NCBI GenBank assembly: GCA_024291935.2
Contig: CM044317.1
Coordinates: 19,924,230 to 19,988,229 of the forward strand
DNA length: 64,000 nt
From: Okapia johnstoni
Lineage: Eukaryota; Chordata; Mammalia; Artiodactyla; Giraffidae
Direction: 5' to 3'
Below, one piece after another: positions 1 through 11,738 of the stretch. The position numbers were made by a program, and so were the translations under genes. The notes below the pieces were generated by a model. The model worked only from the letters and a program-made list of their open reading frames with translations, was not told the origin of the DNA and searched no databases. Within the stretch, counting starts at the first letter, position 1, and each line of letters starts with the position of its first letter.

Positions 1-479
1 GAAAGAGGAATCAGATTATTTGATAAAGTCTAGTTATTCTGTTCTGTTTTGTCTTAAAATAATGATGCCTACCATTTTTAAACAAGTCACATAAAAAAGA
101 TGTCACTAAAAAAGCAAAATTAGAAAAGGCAATTTATTAAAATTTGAAAGATAATGAAAAGTTGCATCATATCTAGCTTTTTTTTTTCCTAATTAGCTAT
201 GCTTTTATATAGCACTATATCTTATCCCTAGGCCATACAGCTAATAGGAGAAATGGAATCTTTTTATAGACTTTCTATACTTCTTTGTGCCATTGTCTGA
301 TGCTGTCTGACGCCAGAAATCGGTTAGTGATAATTCAGCAATGACAACTTTAAGTAGAAGCATTTGGAGTCAGGAAGTGTTATCTAAATTTAAATATGGT
401 CTTTGAAGTACTTAAACTAATCAAGCTAACCATTTACTGAATCAAAACCACTTTTACTATTCACCTATAAACATGATAT
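1..479. other. AT-rich unique sequence
   Basis: No repeat family, exon or RNA gene is recognised. The only simple tract is a short T run near 180. It ends at the target site of the first BovB copy. Confidence 0.5.
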
Positions 480-488
480 AAATGGTTA

Positions 489-904
489 CTATAAAGAAGA
501 CTGAGTGCCAAAGAATTGATGCCTTTGAACTGTGGTGCTGGAGAAGACACTTGAGAGTCCCCTGGACAACAAGAAGATCAAACCAGTCAATCCTAAAGGA
601 AATCAACTCTGAATATTCATTGGAAGGACTGATGCTGAAGCTGAAGATGAAATCCTTTGGCCACCTGATGCAAAGAGCCGACTCTTTGGAAAAGATCCTG
701 ATGCTGGGAAAGACTGAGGGCAGGAGGAGAAGTGGGAGACAGAGGATGAGATGGTTGGATGACATCACCAACCCAGTGGACATGAGTTTTGAACAAACTC
801 TGGGAGAACAAACTCTGTCTGTGAAGGACAGGGAAGCCTGGCGTGCTGTAGTCCATAGGGTCGCAGAGTCAGACATGATTTAGCAATTGAACAGCAACAA
901 CAAC
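489..904 (+). mobile_element. 5'-truncated BovB LINE (3' end)
   Basis: This is the 3' end of a BovB (RTE-type) non-LTR retrotransposon in sense orientation. The frame at 482-883 carries the post-RT C-terminal signature (ELWCWRR, then a degraded [13 protein letters not shown] block) and ends in the usual conserved tail. The element finishes in a CAACAACAACAA tail. A perfect 9-bp target duplication, AAATGGTTA, lies at 480-488 and 905-913, so both ends are placed to the base. Only about 0.4 kb was copied, so the copy was dead on arrival. Confidence 0.93.
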
Positions 905-1174
905 AAATGGTTAGCTTGCTTTCTGTTTGGAATAGCTCAGATATCTCAAGCTAACACCCTGCAGAGTTAGACAATGGACCACTGAACTGAACTGGAGCCT
1001 GACTCATTCTTTGTGTCCCCTGATCTTAAGTAGTTAACATAGCACAGATTCCCGTCTGTACCCTATCCAATATAACCTGCAAATATCACTCCTTCTTTTA
1101 GTGCAAAATGAGATTTTTTTTCTCAAATTTTGTTTTGAAAAAAAATTAGTTTTCCTTTTTCAGTACTTACTCTT

Positions 1175-1545
1175 AATATTAATATATGCCAGGCACTGTG
1201 CAAAGTGCACTAAATTTATTACATCTTTGGAGCCTCATTTCAGCTCTGCTAATAGGTCATTATCCTTGTTTTACAGAGGAAATTGAGGCCTGTTAAGACA
1301 GTTATTTTAGGGCTTCCCTTGTAACTCAGTTGGTAAGAATCTGCCTGCAGTGCAGGAGACCCGGTTTCGATCCCTGGGTTGGGAAGATCCTCTGGAGAAG
1401 GAAATGGCAACCCATTCCAGTATCCTTGCCTGGAAAATCTCATGGACAGAGGAGCCTGGAGGGCTGCAGTCCATGGGGTCGTAAAGAGTCAGGCACAACT
1501 GAGCGACTAACACTAAGACAGTTATTTAGTCAAGTTATTTTCCAA
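1175..1545 (+). mobile_element. MIR SINE, split by a Bov-tA insertion
   Basis: The left part (CCAGGCACTGTGC, then TTTTACAGAGGAAATTGAGGC) and the short right part (AAGTTATTTTCCAACAG) match the core and 3' side of MIR, an old tRNA-derived mammalian SINE. The Bov-tA at 1309-1513 interrupts it. Confidence 0.65.
1309..1513 (+). mobile_element. Bov-tA SINE
   Basis: The order is a tRNA-Glu-like head (GGGCTTCCCTTGTAACTCAG, then a B-box-like GGTTTCGATCCC) and a BovB-derived body ending GACTAACAC. A perfect 14-bp target duplication, TAAGACAGTTATTT, lies at 1294-1307 and 1514-1527. The host is an older MIR. Confidence 0.95.
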
Positions 1546-1736
1546 CAGTAGTTTTTCTTCTAAAATAAGTTTGGGGGATCGGTTTGAATCTTCAGAAATG
1601 TTCTGTATCTTTTAAAGAGAATGGATTTGATGACAACAGGATGGACTCCATTCTTACTACTAAATTTGCAACAATTTGACTTCAATCTAGATGTTTATCT
1701 GGTCCTCATTTTACTGCCTATCCACCCTAGTCTGTG

Positions 1737-1953
1737 GGCTTCTCAGGTGACACAGTGGTAAAAAATCCGCCTGCCAGTTCAGGAGACACAGGAGATGCAG
1801 GTTCAATCCCTGGGTCGAGAAGATACCCTAGAGAAGGAAATGGTAACCAACTCCAGTATCCCTGCCTAGAAAATTCCATGGACAAAGGAGCCTGGTGGAC
1901 TACAGTCCATGGGGTGGCAAAGAATCTGACACGACTAAGCGACTGAGAACACT
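1737..1953 (+). mobile_element. Bov-tA SINE
   Basis: A full head-plus-body Bov-tA, flanked by ACCCTAGTCTGTG (1724-1736) and ACCCTAGTTTGTG (1954-1966), a 13-bp duplication with one mismatch. The tRNA-like part carries a small extra repeat (CAGGAGACACAGGAGATGCAG) relative to its relatives here. Confidence 0.95.
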
Positions 1954-1966
1954 ACCCTAGTTTGTG

Positions 1967-4715
1967 AAGTCAAGTGTGGGTGTATTGTGGAAACCTGGGT
2001 TCAAGATCTTCAGAATGACTATTAGAAATCTGATTCTGGATGTCACAGTGTATTTCCCACCAGACAGGAGAAAAGAAATGAGAGTCCAGTATTCTCTGCC
2101 ATCCACAGAATCATAAATGTGTCTGAGGTAACTATAGAAAGCAAAGGCAAACTTGGAGAAGAAAAATGAGCTAAACCAATGGCTCCTGTTGGGGCTCCAG
2201 GGAAGATAGGAACCGAACGAAAATGATGGGCCCTGTACATCGACTGTATGTCGACTGTAATATTTTGTTCATGTGGCAAATATACCTTGGGTTCTAGGTT
2301 ATGCCTCTCCTCTAACTGGTAGCATTTCACATTCACCCAGTGTACTTGCATCTAGGGTTTAAAGAGACCGTGCTACAGTGGTAGTGTGCATAACAGGAAG
2401 TGGGGTGGGGTGGCTGAGGGGTCAGGCCAGGAGACTTGGGGCCAGTCCCTGTCTGTGACTGACTAGCTAAGAATACTTTAAACAGACCCCACAATATCTA
2501 TGAATCTTACTTTCCCATATATTCAAACACATTACATCATCCTTAGGGCCATTTCCAGATTTGATTCTAAAACTCCACGGATATTTTCTTTTAATTTCAG
2601 TTTCTTTTTCTCAGCTATTAGTTCATCCACTCCACTCCATCCATATGCTCATCTGGCATAGATTGTTTCTATCTGTACCTGTCACACTGCTAGTATTAGA
2701 AATGGTCACATACAGAGTACTCATGACACAAACATATTAATATAAAATATGGAATGCTGCCTCCTTTATTTGTGACTAAATTAGACCATATGGATGTATA
2801 AATCGGTAGTAAGCTAACAATTATTAGCTTTGGAATATTTATTTGGTTAATAAAACCATTTCTTATGATATACACAATCCTGTGGAATATTTTATCATTA
2901 CCAAAATGAAGAAACTGAGATTCAAATTAAATAAGCGTGTCAAGATTTATCAATGGATGACTGTTGCATTAGTTAACCCATATTCTTCTAACTTCACAAA
3001 TTAATTTCTTTCCACCATACCATGTTTTAAGTGGCACAAACATATTGCACTTGTTGCAATTTAGGTTCAAGAGTGAAAGAATAGCATTATGAAGTTTGTA
3101 TTTCCAGGTTATATGAGGCCAGAAATTGTGTTTGCAGTCATTGATCAGTGAAGGAAGCTTATAGGCTAATATGGTCATCAAAGGAGTCTCCAAGAAACAT
3201 TTTCTGAAATAATATACAACCACTACTGGGCAAAGTCGAGCTTATTTCCAGCAGAGTCTAAGCGACGGACATTTCTTCTTTTTCCTGCTAGAATTGCTAA
3301 GCAAAGAATAAGAATTAGAAGATCTGAGGCATGAGATGCTGATGACACATTTATTAGGACCTAGGACCTCTTGGATTTCATCATGACAGTGAGACAAGGC
3401 ACGGAGGAAGCAGAGGCTGAATGAGGAGTAGACCAGATGAGGGAGGTGCTGACTCCTCAACAGCAGAAAAACAACTGGTGCTCAGGGAAAAGCGCATGCT
3501 GGGAGATGAGAAATTCTCATTGTCACACCTAGCATCTTTCCTCCCATGAGAGATACAAACTAGCCCCTCAGACTTAAGCCATTTAATAAGAAAGCATTTG
3601 CTTTCTCCTGCTAGTGGTTGCAAAGAAAAGTGCATTGCCAATCTTCTTTAGAACTTTTTTCTAAGGGCTTCAAAATTTAAAGAGAGAGAGTACCCTTGTG
3701 AAATCTCTCTTCTAATCAAGGAGGGTGGTTCAAAGCTGTCCAGCTGTGGTTTGAAGTCTTGTAAAATATTCCCCAAAAAAGGACACCCCCAAATGAAGGT
3801 GGCCTGGCTACAGCAGACATGTCTAATGGTATTGGCTCAACACAACCAATCTTTTATTTTTTTCACTGTTTCAAAAAGAATTTGGCCAGAAGATTAATTT
3901 CCCCAGGAAGAGGCAGAGGACAACAAACTAAGTTAAGATGATGCAAGGAAAGCCTTTAAAGAGCTTCATTTATTTGAAATTGGTCCTGAGGAAGAAAATG
4001 CTGCTTTAAAAGCCTTGCAAAGGGCTTCTTACCCCCAGGCAAGCTCCTGGATGGAGGTAATCACCTCCAGCTGACCTATAATTACCTAGTTTGGACCAAT
4101 CCACTCCAGTCACCTATGGTCAAAGATTTGCTAAAAATAAAATCGCTAAGACCCAGAGCAAGTTAACAGTCTCTAGATGATTCATCATAAAGCCTAAACT
4201 TAGCTAGATTATCATGTCTGCTTGCCAGAGCAGTTGCTGTCTTGCTTTTATGAACATGAAATTTCATCTTCCTCTAAAATGTTTGAAAATCAGCAATTCT
4301 GTGGAAAGCCACATGTGTCTTGGAGACTGAACTATGGCTTTGTGAATAAAAAACTGGCCCTCTAGCCAGAGGCTACTGCCATGATGACAGCAAGCGGTGC
4401 AGGGAGCAGTCATGATTGCTTAGCCATGCTGCGCTGAGAAGGAAAAGCACCATTGCACTAATGCACAAAATTCTATGACCCATAAGACGGATGATGGTGG
4501 CTCTTACTGACTTACCACTGTGCACAAAGGCTCAGTATGCTGGGAGGGGAGGTCGCACAGTTGAAGACACAGCCCTTGCATTGAGGAAGCTCCTCCCAAC
4601 ATTAAAGAGACCAAAGAGACTGGCTATGTGTACCTAGAGGCTCTCCCCTACGATTCACCTGCTGGGTGAACTAGGGCAAGGAGTAGAAAGCAAATAGTAT
4701 GAGGATAATAATATT
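1967..4715. other. 2.7 kb mostly unique sequence
   Basis: No exon or confident repeat is seen. Points noticed are a CpG-containing doublet TCGACTGTA near 2239 and 2251, and an MIR-like trace just before 4700. The frames here are short and show no protein-like pattern. Confidence 0.4.
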
Positions 4716-5085
4716 GTTCTTTTTTAATTAAAAAAATTATTGCAGTATAAGTGAGGTATAACATCATATTCGGGCTTCCCAGGTGGCTCAGCAGTAAAGA
4801 ATCTGCCTGCAACGCAGGAGCCTCGGGTTCCATCCCTGAGTCAGGAAGATCCCCTGGAAAAGGAAACAGCAATCTACTCCATTATTCTTGCCTGGAAAAT
4901 CCCATGGACAGAGGAGCCTAGTGGGCTTACAGCCCACGGGGTCACAAAGAGTCTGATATGACCGAGAGACAGCAACAACATCGTATTCAGGTGTACAACA
5001 TGATTAAATATCTGTATGTGTTGGGAAACGATCCCCACAAGAAGTATAGTTAACAACCGACACACTTACAGATTTTGTTTGTAAC
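4716..5085 (+). mobile_element. Old L1 3'-UTR fragment, split by a SINE
   Basis: The phrases ATTGCAGTATAAGTGAGGTATAA and, after the SINE, CAGGTGTACAACATGATT and GTTAACA match the 3' UTR of old mammalian L1 (L1M group), sense strand. The split at 4772-4976 is a clean SINE insertion. Confidence 0.7.
4772..4976 (+). mobile_element. Bov-tA SINE inside L1
   Basis: Head GGGCTTCCCAGGTGGCTCAG, BovB-derived body, and tail AGCAACAAC. The target duplication is AACATCATATTC (4760-4771) and AACATCGTATTC (4977-4988), one mismatch in 12. Confidence 0.95.
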
Positions 5086-5089
5086 TATG

Positions 5090-6070
5090 ATGTGATTAAA
5101 GCTTTTAAGAACATTATTCCTAAATGAGATGCTATTTTGTAAACACAAAAGCAGACAAATGCTAGCTTCGCTTATCAGAAAAGTTGACAGAAGTGTTTAC
5201 TGAGAGCTTCAAGTCTAATGTGTTTGAGTCCCTCTTCACCTCCTCCTTCCTGCCCAATTCGCTTTGCTGGCTCTTCCTCAGCCCACACAGGGTAGCAGCA
5301 GTTATCGGGGTGCTCAGCAGAGCATAATCACTAAAATAATGTTCACTCTGGAGCTCGAGGATAGAAACCTTAGGCAAGCATCATTTTTAAACTCACTCAC
5401 ATGGAGTGTTCTTCAAAAACATATACGGTTGGTTGTTCCTTTGATACTGGCCCCTCAGGTTAAGGTTACAGAGTAAGGGGAAGTAAACAGATTTGATGAG
5501 CAGGTGCTTGGTGCTTGCACTGGAGATGAGAGAAGACAGATCTCATTTTGGTCCGCTGCCATCCTGTTAATTGAACACAGTACACCCTACCTGCACTCAC
5601 AGACCCAGATCCTTCTTTCCAAGGATGGCCATCCTCCATGGAAAATTTCTGCTCTGCTTTTCAACTAAGATTGAGATTGGCCACCCCCCAAATAGCACTC
5701 ACGAGTAGAGAGCTGACATCTACAAAGTGGGACAAAATACCTCTCTCAGATTCAGGAGACAAAAGCCTAGCATGATGGGAAAAACAAAGCAAATGTTCTC
5801 TGAAGTTGTCTGCAAACAATCAGGGACTGTTTATATAGTATCACTTCATTATCAATTTCAATATGTGAAAGATGATAGATGCTATTTCAAAACTGTATTG
5901 AGATGGATTTCCAAAAGAAGGGCCACCTCCTACTTGTCTTAGGCTGACAATGTCTAGGAAGATATGTTCTGAATCCAAGACATTCTATTTTAAACAGTTT
6001 TGCATTTGGAATCCTATATAATCAATTTTTTACAAATTAACATTTCAAATCTGGTCATTTAAAAGGTAGT
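5090..6070. other. Unique sequence, no gene seen
   Basis: No repeat, exon or RNA gene is recognised. Short overlapping frames at 5162-5476 on both strands lack any family signature. Confidence 0.4.
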
Positions 6071-6073
6071 GGA

Positions 6074-6191
6074 GGACTTTTCTGGAAGTCCACTGGTTAA
6101 GACTCCACACTTCCACTGCAGGGTGCATGGGTTAGATCCCTAGTTAGGGAAATAAGATCCCACATGCCACACAGTGCAGCCAAAAAAAAAA
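6074..6191 (+). mobile_element. CHR-2-type tRNA-derived SINE
   Basis: A short SINE reading GTCCACTGGTTAAGACTCC, then TTCCACTGCAGGG, GATCCC, AAGATCCCACATGCC and an A10 tail. This is the older CHR-type family found in ruminants and cetaceans, distinct from Bov-tA. AAAAGGT occurs on both sides, but that duplication is too short to be firm. Confidence 0.85.
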
Positions 6192-6214
6192 GGTGGCATA
6201 AGCCTAACTTAGTG

Positions 6215-6690
6215 AAAAACACAGAGCTGAAAAATCAAATTGTATTTTCAGCCCTGCCAGTTATTGTATGACTAACAAATACTCATTGTGTGTGTTAATC
6301 GTTCAGTCATGTCCAACTCTTCGTGACCCCGTGGACTGTAGCCTGCCAGGCTCCTCTGCCCATGGGATTTTACAGGCGAGAATACTGGAGTGGGTTGCCA
6401 TTTCCTTCTCCAGTGGATCTTCCCAACACAGGGATCAAACGTGGGTCTCCTGCATTGCAGGCAGAGTCTTAACCACTGAGGTACCAAGGAAGCCGTTACT
6501 TACTGAGCTGATAAATAAAACTAGGAATGACCTTGGGCAAGACATGTAATCTTTCTGAGCCTCAGTTGCCACATCTATATGAAGGGGAGAGTAATATTTG
6601 CTTCACTATTTTAGCTCTCAGGGCTATTGTGAAGACAATCAGGAGGATATAGGAGAACACAGTGTCCTTCAGAGTAAATGGTCCAACGAA
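6215..6690 (-). mobile_element. MIR SINE, split by a Bov-tA insertion
   Basis: The reverse-strand MIR signature is seen before the insertion (CAGCCCTGCCAGTTATTG) and after it (GACCTTGGGCAAGACATGTAA, then TGAGCCTCAGTTGCC). The younger SINE at 6289-6496 interrupts it. Confidence 0.7.
6289..6496 (-). mobile_element. Bov-tA SINE (inverted)
   Basis: The element reads in reverse from GTTCAGTCATGTCCAACTC to the inverted tRNA-like head at CCACTGAGGTACC. TACTCATTG (6280-6288) and TACTTACTG (6497-6505) are a possible 9-bp duplication with two mismatches. Confidence 0.9.
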
Positions 6691-6699
6691 CTAAGTTTC

Positions 6700-7700
6700 C
6701 CAATATTTTTATTTTTGAAAAACGTGCTGCTTATCACAGGTAAAGGAAGCATTTTGGTCCATCCCAGCCTGATTTTTCCCATCTGACATGCTTCTAATGT
6801 AGTGAGAGGGAAATGTTGTTAAAAGATACTGAGCTCTTCCCTGAGAGTTCTGAATAATAAACCAAGGGCTAAATGACCTTTCAGCCCTTACAACAGCATG
6901 AGGAAAGGCCATTTTATAAGGCAGAGGAAACACAGTGTCACAAGTGTATGAGTAATGATAGAATCCAAGGACATTTTATTTTCAATGGCAGTGTGTGCTC
7001 TCTCTGCGTTAGCAAAGGCCTACCACTTATCACTCTAACAGCGTAAGTGAATCCTTTCCCAAAGTGGAACTTTACACTGACATTTCTAGAAGGCTCCAAA
7101 ATGCACAAAACAGGAAAACAAGGAAGAAGGAGCCTATCGTCTGAGGTGTTATGTCAACATAACTTACTGGAGGACTTACACTCTCACCATCTCCTTGATA
7201 GTGACCAGGATCAGGGCTATGTGTTGGCCCCGTGTAACCACCATGTTCCCTGTTCTGTTTGGTAACATCCAGCATAGTACTAGGACACAGTAGGTGTTCC
7301 ATGAAAGCTCAGTGATACAGAATCTAATGTCACACCTCCTTCATTGACTCTCTTCTCGTGTTGACTGTCCCTTCTGAAAGATCAAATTTCATTTTTCATT
7401 CAAAGAAATTTTCACACACTGAAAATCTTTTGAGAATTTCATATATCCAAAGGGCATGAGCTTGATAAACTTAAACATAGACCTTACCTGTGTTATGGAA
7501 AGGGGAGCTGCAAACTGGATCACATAATCACTCATACTCATCAACCTCACATGAAGAATTCCTCCCCTGGTCATTCTAAAAGAATGACCATGAAACAGTG
7601 CAGCTGTCCTCCCTTCTTAGAGCTCAGAGGTGACAGTCCCTGGCCATCCAGTACTCAGTGAAGACTGAGGAACTGCTGTGCTGAGAGCCCCAAAATAGAG
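6700..7700. other. Unique sequence with one short perfect hairpin
   Basis: No gene or repeat is recognised. At 7568-7590 TGGTCATTCT and AGAATGACCA form a perfect 10-bp inverted repeat around an AAA loop. About one such hairpin is expected by chance in a window this size. Confidence 0.4.
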
Positions 7701-7704
7701 GAGG

Positions 7705-8100
7705 CAACCTCAATGTTTATAGCAGCACTATTTACAGTAGCCCAGACACAGAAACAATCCATGTGTCCATCAACAGAGCATTGGTTTATCCAGACTCACA
7801 CACTTAGAGAAAGAACTATGATTGTCTGGAACTGTCTGGAGGGAGGGATAGTTAGGGAGTTTGGGACTGACATGTATACATTGCTGTTTTTAAAGTGGAA
7901 AACCAACAAGGTCCTACTGCATAGCACAGGAAACTCTGCTTAATGTTATGTCACAACCTGGGTGGGAGGAGAGTTTGGGAGAAGAGTGGATATGTGTATA
8001 TGTATGGCTGTGTCCCTTTGCTGTGCAACTGAAACTATCAAAACATTGTTAATTAGCTATAATCCAATATAAAATAAAAAACTTAAAACAAAGAAACAGA
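7705..8100 (+). mobile_element. L1 3' end, ruminant type
   Basis: The sequence runs from GTTTATAGCAGCACTATTTAC through CCATCAACAGAG and GGAAAACCAACAAGGTCCTAC to AATCCAATATAAAATAAAAAAC. This is the ORF2 tail plus 3' UTR of an artiodactyl L1 in sense orientation, 5'-truncated. It is followed almost directly by a TA microsatellite. Confidence 0.88.
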
Positions 8101-8119
8101 CCATTGGCTTAAGAAGATG

Positions 8120-8120
<1 letters not shown>

Positions 8121-8150
<30 letters not shown>

Positions 8151-8200
8151 GTGCACATATATATATATATATATACACATATATATATATATATATGTAT
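8121..8200. repeat. (TA)n microsatellite with GTGCAC interruption
   Basis: An alternating TA tract of about 80 bp, interrupted by GTGCACATA and ACACA. It sits between the L1 tail and the 3' end of an inverted BovB. Confidence 0.95.
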
Positions 8201-8570
8201 CAGTTCAGTTCAGTTGCTCAATCATATCCAGCTCTTTGCAACCCCATGGACTGCAGCATGCCAGACTTCCCTGTCCATCACTAACTCCCAGAGCTTGCTC
8301 AAATTCATGCCCATTGAGTCAGTGATGCCATCCAACCATCTCATCCTCTGTCATCCCCTTCTCCCGCTTTCAATCTTTCCCAGCATCAAGGTCTTTTCCA
8401 ATGAGTCAGCTCTTCGCATCAGATGGCCAAAGTATTGGAGCTTCAGCTTCAGCATCAGGCCTTCCGATGAGTATTCAGGGTTTATTTCCTTTAGGATTGA
8501 CTGATTTGATCTCATTGCTGTCCAAAGAACTCTCAAAACTCCTCTCCAACACCCACAGTTCAAAAGCATG
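8201..8570 (-). mobile_element. 5'-truncated BovB LINE (3' end)
   Basis: An inverted BovB tail (CAGTTCAGTTCAGTTGCTC) followed by the reverse complement of the C-terminal coding part. Minus-strand translation gives ELWCWRR-type relics only after frameshifts. It ends near CAAAAGCATG. The tail abuts the TA repeat, so the target duplication cannot be read. Confidence 0.9.
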
Positions 8571-9538
8571 AGGTTTTGTTGTCTTGGTAGGTAGTTTCTC
8601 TCATATTGATGACTTATGAAGTGTTCATTCCTGTTTATACTATTGCCTTCTTTGTTATTTGAATGTAGAGATTTTATTATTTTGAACTTTGAGACATTAA
8701 TAATTAACATCAAAACTAGATCTTCATAGAAAAGCCCATAATAACTTCAAATTCTTATTCCTGATGCAAACAGAGGGGAGTGATTCCCCCAAATCCATCA
8801 AAATACCATAGATTTCGTAGAGTGAAGTATGAAAGAACAATTCAAAACTCATGATAAATAAAGCACCAAAATGGCATTGCACTGCAATCAGGATTCATTT
8901 GCAATGCACCATGGCTGAGCTGACATTTGACAACCTTTCTGAACTGGCCATCTACAACACATAAGCATTTCTCAAGGTGTCAGATGAAGCCTGGTAAAAA
9001 AACAAGAAACAAAACTTACCACCACTTCTCAGGGTTAGCTAGATTAAATAAATAAGACAATGACACAGGACAATTTTATTGGTTGCGCTTTTTTTGGTTG
9101 TGGATCAGTGCGGGTAGTGGCACTGAAACTGTAGTTCTCATGAATCTGTAGGTTGAGATGGGAATTTGAACAAACCACCATCAGCATTTGACTGGCTAGG
9201 GTAGTGGGGGCTGGCTTACAAACTCATTTAAAAGAAGCTTCACTCCCCCCCCCCCCGCCAGTACTAGCACTGCATACATTTATCCTAGTTTTGAAGTTGA
9301 GACTTTGATGGGCTTTAGAAAAAGACTGCAGAAATCCCCTCCCCGGGAGACATGAGAAGAGGGCATAGTGGTTCTGGGATGCTTCACAGTTTTAACCAGG
9401 AATCCTGACCAGCTCTCTGTGCTTAACTGACCCTTTTTTGTTTTTTCTATTTTTCTTCTGTTGTTTTCCTGTTTATCTTCTTGGTCTACTTATTTTATAT
9501 CCTACTCTTGGGCTCCTTGTCTTTCCCTTCCTTTTGAC
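8571..9538. other. Unique sequence with a C12 tract
   Basis: No gene is recognised. There is a run of twelve C at 9245-9256. On the minus strand an AATAAA lies at about 9081 (CAACCAATAAAATTG), but I see no poly(A) tract beyond it, so a retrocopy is not supported. Confidence 0.4.
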
Positions 9539-9539
9539 T

Positions 9540-9830
9540 GCTTCCTGAGCACCTACTATGCACCAAATTAGGTATTACATTCTAGGGCACAGAAAGGTTC
9601 AAAAGACATGTTCTCTGCCCTCAAGGAGGCACGGTGCAGGGTAAATGTTATCTCCTTTAAGCCTCACAAAAAACCCTAAGAGATACTTATTAATTATTTT
9701 GCATATTCACAAAGGAAGAAACTGAAAGTCAGAAAGATTAAGGGGTGGGCCCAAAGTAACCAGGCCAGGATGAGGCCCTGAGGAGGCTGATTCAAGGGTC
9801 AGCTCCTGGGCTTCTCCACCAGCCCTCAGC
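9540..9830 (+). mobile_element. L2-like then MIR fragments
   Basis: GAGCACCTACTATG and CTCTGCCCTCAAGGAGG resemble an L2 3' end. AAGCCTCACAAAAAACCCTAAGAG and GGAAGAAACTGAAAGTCAGA match MIR core. Both are old, diverged fossils. Confidence 0.6.
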
Positions 9831-10261
9831 CTCCTGAATTCCCCACCTCACTCTACCCTCATTCTTCACTTTGTGCTTCCCCGGTTTTATTCTAACTTCT
9901 AACAATTTCCCTTCTCTGTTCCCTTTAGAGAAGGCAGACAGTTATTTTTAATTGATAAAAGTCCATTGGTTTTCAATCCAGTTTTTAAAAGCCCTGTAAA
10001 AAGAACAAGATTTGATGTTGGCCCAGCCTTCCACAGATGATCATGAAAACCAGACTTCAAAGGGACTTGGAGAAAATTTGATCGATTCCTTACAGAACTC
10101 TTGCCTAATTCTTCTTTGGGCTCTCTGATCTTTTTAAGGGTTATGGGTGTGGGGATTGGACCCTGGTTTCATAACTCAATGCCTTCAAATATTTTCCCTG
10201 ATCCCATTGTTAAGAACTGAAATATGTTTCCCAAAGCAGACCTGGAATATAATAGCCCAGG

Positions 10262-10350
10262 AAAGGAAAGGAGGGAGGGAGGGAGAGAGAGAGAGAGAGA
10301 GAGGAAGGAAAGGGGAAAGAAGAAAAAAGGAAAAAGAAAGAAGGAAAGTC
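10262..10350. repeat. GA-rich polypurine tract
   Basis: GGGA units followed by (GA)n and GGAA/GAAA units, nearly all purine over about 90 bp. The long frames across it on both strands are low-complexity artefacts. Confidence 0.95.
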
Positions 10351-10740
10351 TACTTTCCAAGTAGAAAGAATAGAATGCCTTCATTTATACATTGTGCAAG
10401 TCTGCTGTTAACCAATCCCAGGGTATCATTATTAAAATAACTTTCCACAAGAAAACAAGGGGAAACAAAAGGGAGATCATGAAATCTTTTGTACTAAATT
10501 AATGAAGCAAAGAAATAAGTATAAATAATACAGCAAAATAAGCTCAGTGGTATCATTCCAGAGGAGCAAAGGGAGAAATAAATCAATCTCTTCATGTCAA
10601 ACTTCAGGAAAACAGACTTCTTGGATACAAACACTCCTACAACAGAATTGATCTCTTAGAACAAGACAATGGAGAAGAAACCAGTAAAGCAAACAAAGTA
10701 ACGAAGCTGAAATGTAGGGTTAATGTTCACTCATCAACAC
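10351..10740. other. Unique AT-rich sequence
   Basis: No gene or repeat family is recognised. Confidence 0.4.
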
Positions 10741-10955
10741 CTCGTGACTCAGTGGTAAAGAACCCAAGTGCCCATGCAGGAAATGCAGGTTTCATCCCTG
10801 GACCAGGAAGATCCCCTGGAGAAGGAAATGGCAACTCACTCCAGTATTCTTGCTTGGGAAATCCCATGGACAGAGGAGCTTGGTGGGCTACATACAGCCC
10901 ACCAGGCTGTATGAAAAAAGTTGGACATGACTGAGCAACTGAACAACAACAACAA
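10741..10955 (+). mobile_element. Bov-tA SINE with internal hairpin rearrangement
   Basis: The head lacks its first bases (CTCGTGACTCAGTGG) and the body is typical until the GGGCTAC motif near 10885. There the usual CAGTCCATGGGGTCGC segment is replaced by CATACAGCCCACCAGGCTG, which makes an inverted repeat with the preceding bases. The element then resumes as GTTGGACATGACTGAGC and ends in AACAACAACAAC. Confidence 0.92.
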
Positions 10956-11735
10956 TCAATATATAGCACCTCAGATTAATGAAGCCCTGGCAAGAGAGTC
11001 CAACTTTTCCATATCACCACCGTCCAGTGGAAAAGGATGTGAATATCAATCAAAACATGGTAACAAAGGAAGGGAATCGATCACTTGCTTCTCAGTATTA
11101 AATGAAGGTAGTTCACAGAAAAAGTTGGAGCCTGCCCACCACCTCCCTCAGTAAGAAAACAAGAATGCATTAATAAGACTTCATCTGTGAAAACATTCCA
11201 TCAACACTCACAAACCACACTATAAATAAGACTTTCTACTGGGACAGGAGTCTGGATTAAAAAACAAACAACAAAGCTTTACCTCTGATTCAATCTGCAA
11301 CTAAATAATGGCATAAATGGAACGCTTTTAATAGCAGATTGCAAAGTTTTCCCCCTAATGCATAGCTTTTAAAAAATCATTACTTTCCTGGCAAGCACTC
11401 TAATCTGATTACATATCTTTTAACGTACTTATCTGAACTTATAGTAATTACATATATGAACAAATACAAATCAATTCATTTCATTGCCATCATTAAATTA
11501 TTTAAGACATTCCAAATTTTTAATAATTTTGGTTCTGAAATATATATTTGGTTAATAGAATTTGCAGCAAATTATATGGAGAGAGGAAGAGAGTACTTTG
11601 TCTCCATCAAACAATAGAAGCACATCCATTTGTTATTTTTTAAATGGTGACAGCAAAATCAATTCCAAGGGGGTGAAAAGAAAATGAGATTCTGAAATTC
11701 TCACCATACCTTCTCATTCCCCTTGACACACTAAT
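10956..11735. other. Unique AT-rich sequence
   Basis: No repeat or gene is recognised. The part at 11330-11520 is rich in TAAT/ATTA cores, but no conclusion can be drawn without alignment. Confidence 0.4.
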
Positions 11736-11738
11736 TAG

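Noticed and set aside
457..883. Overlapping frames of 79-139 aa on both strands
   Set aside because: Both fall within a BovB 3' end. The plus frame is its decayed C-terminus and the minus frames are its shadows.
7568..7590. Perfect 10-bp hairpin TGGTCATTCT/AGAATGACCA (and one at 41812-41838)
   Set aside because: In 64 kb about one such stem with a short loop is expected by chance, and there is no supporting context.
9060..9290. Possible processed pseudogene 3' end on the minus strand (AATAAA)
   Set aside because: No poly(A) tract, no target duplication and no recognisable coding part.
10147..10440. Frame with a GREGERERERG block
   Set aside because: It is a translation of the GA-rich tract. 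No protein-like context is present.
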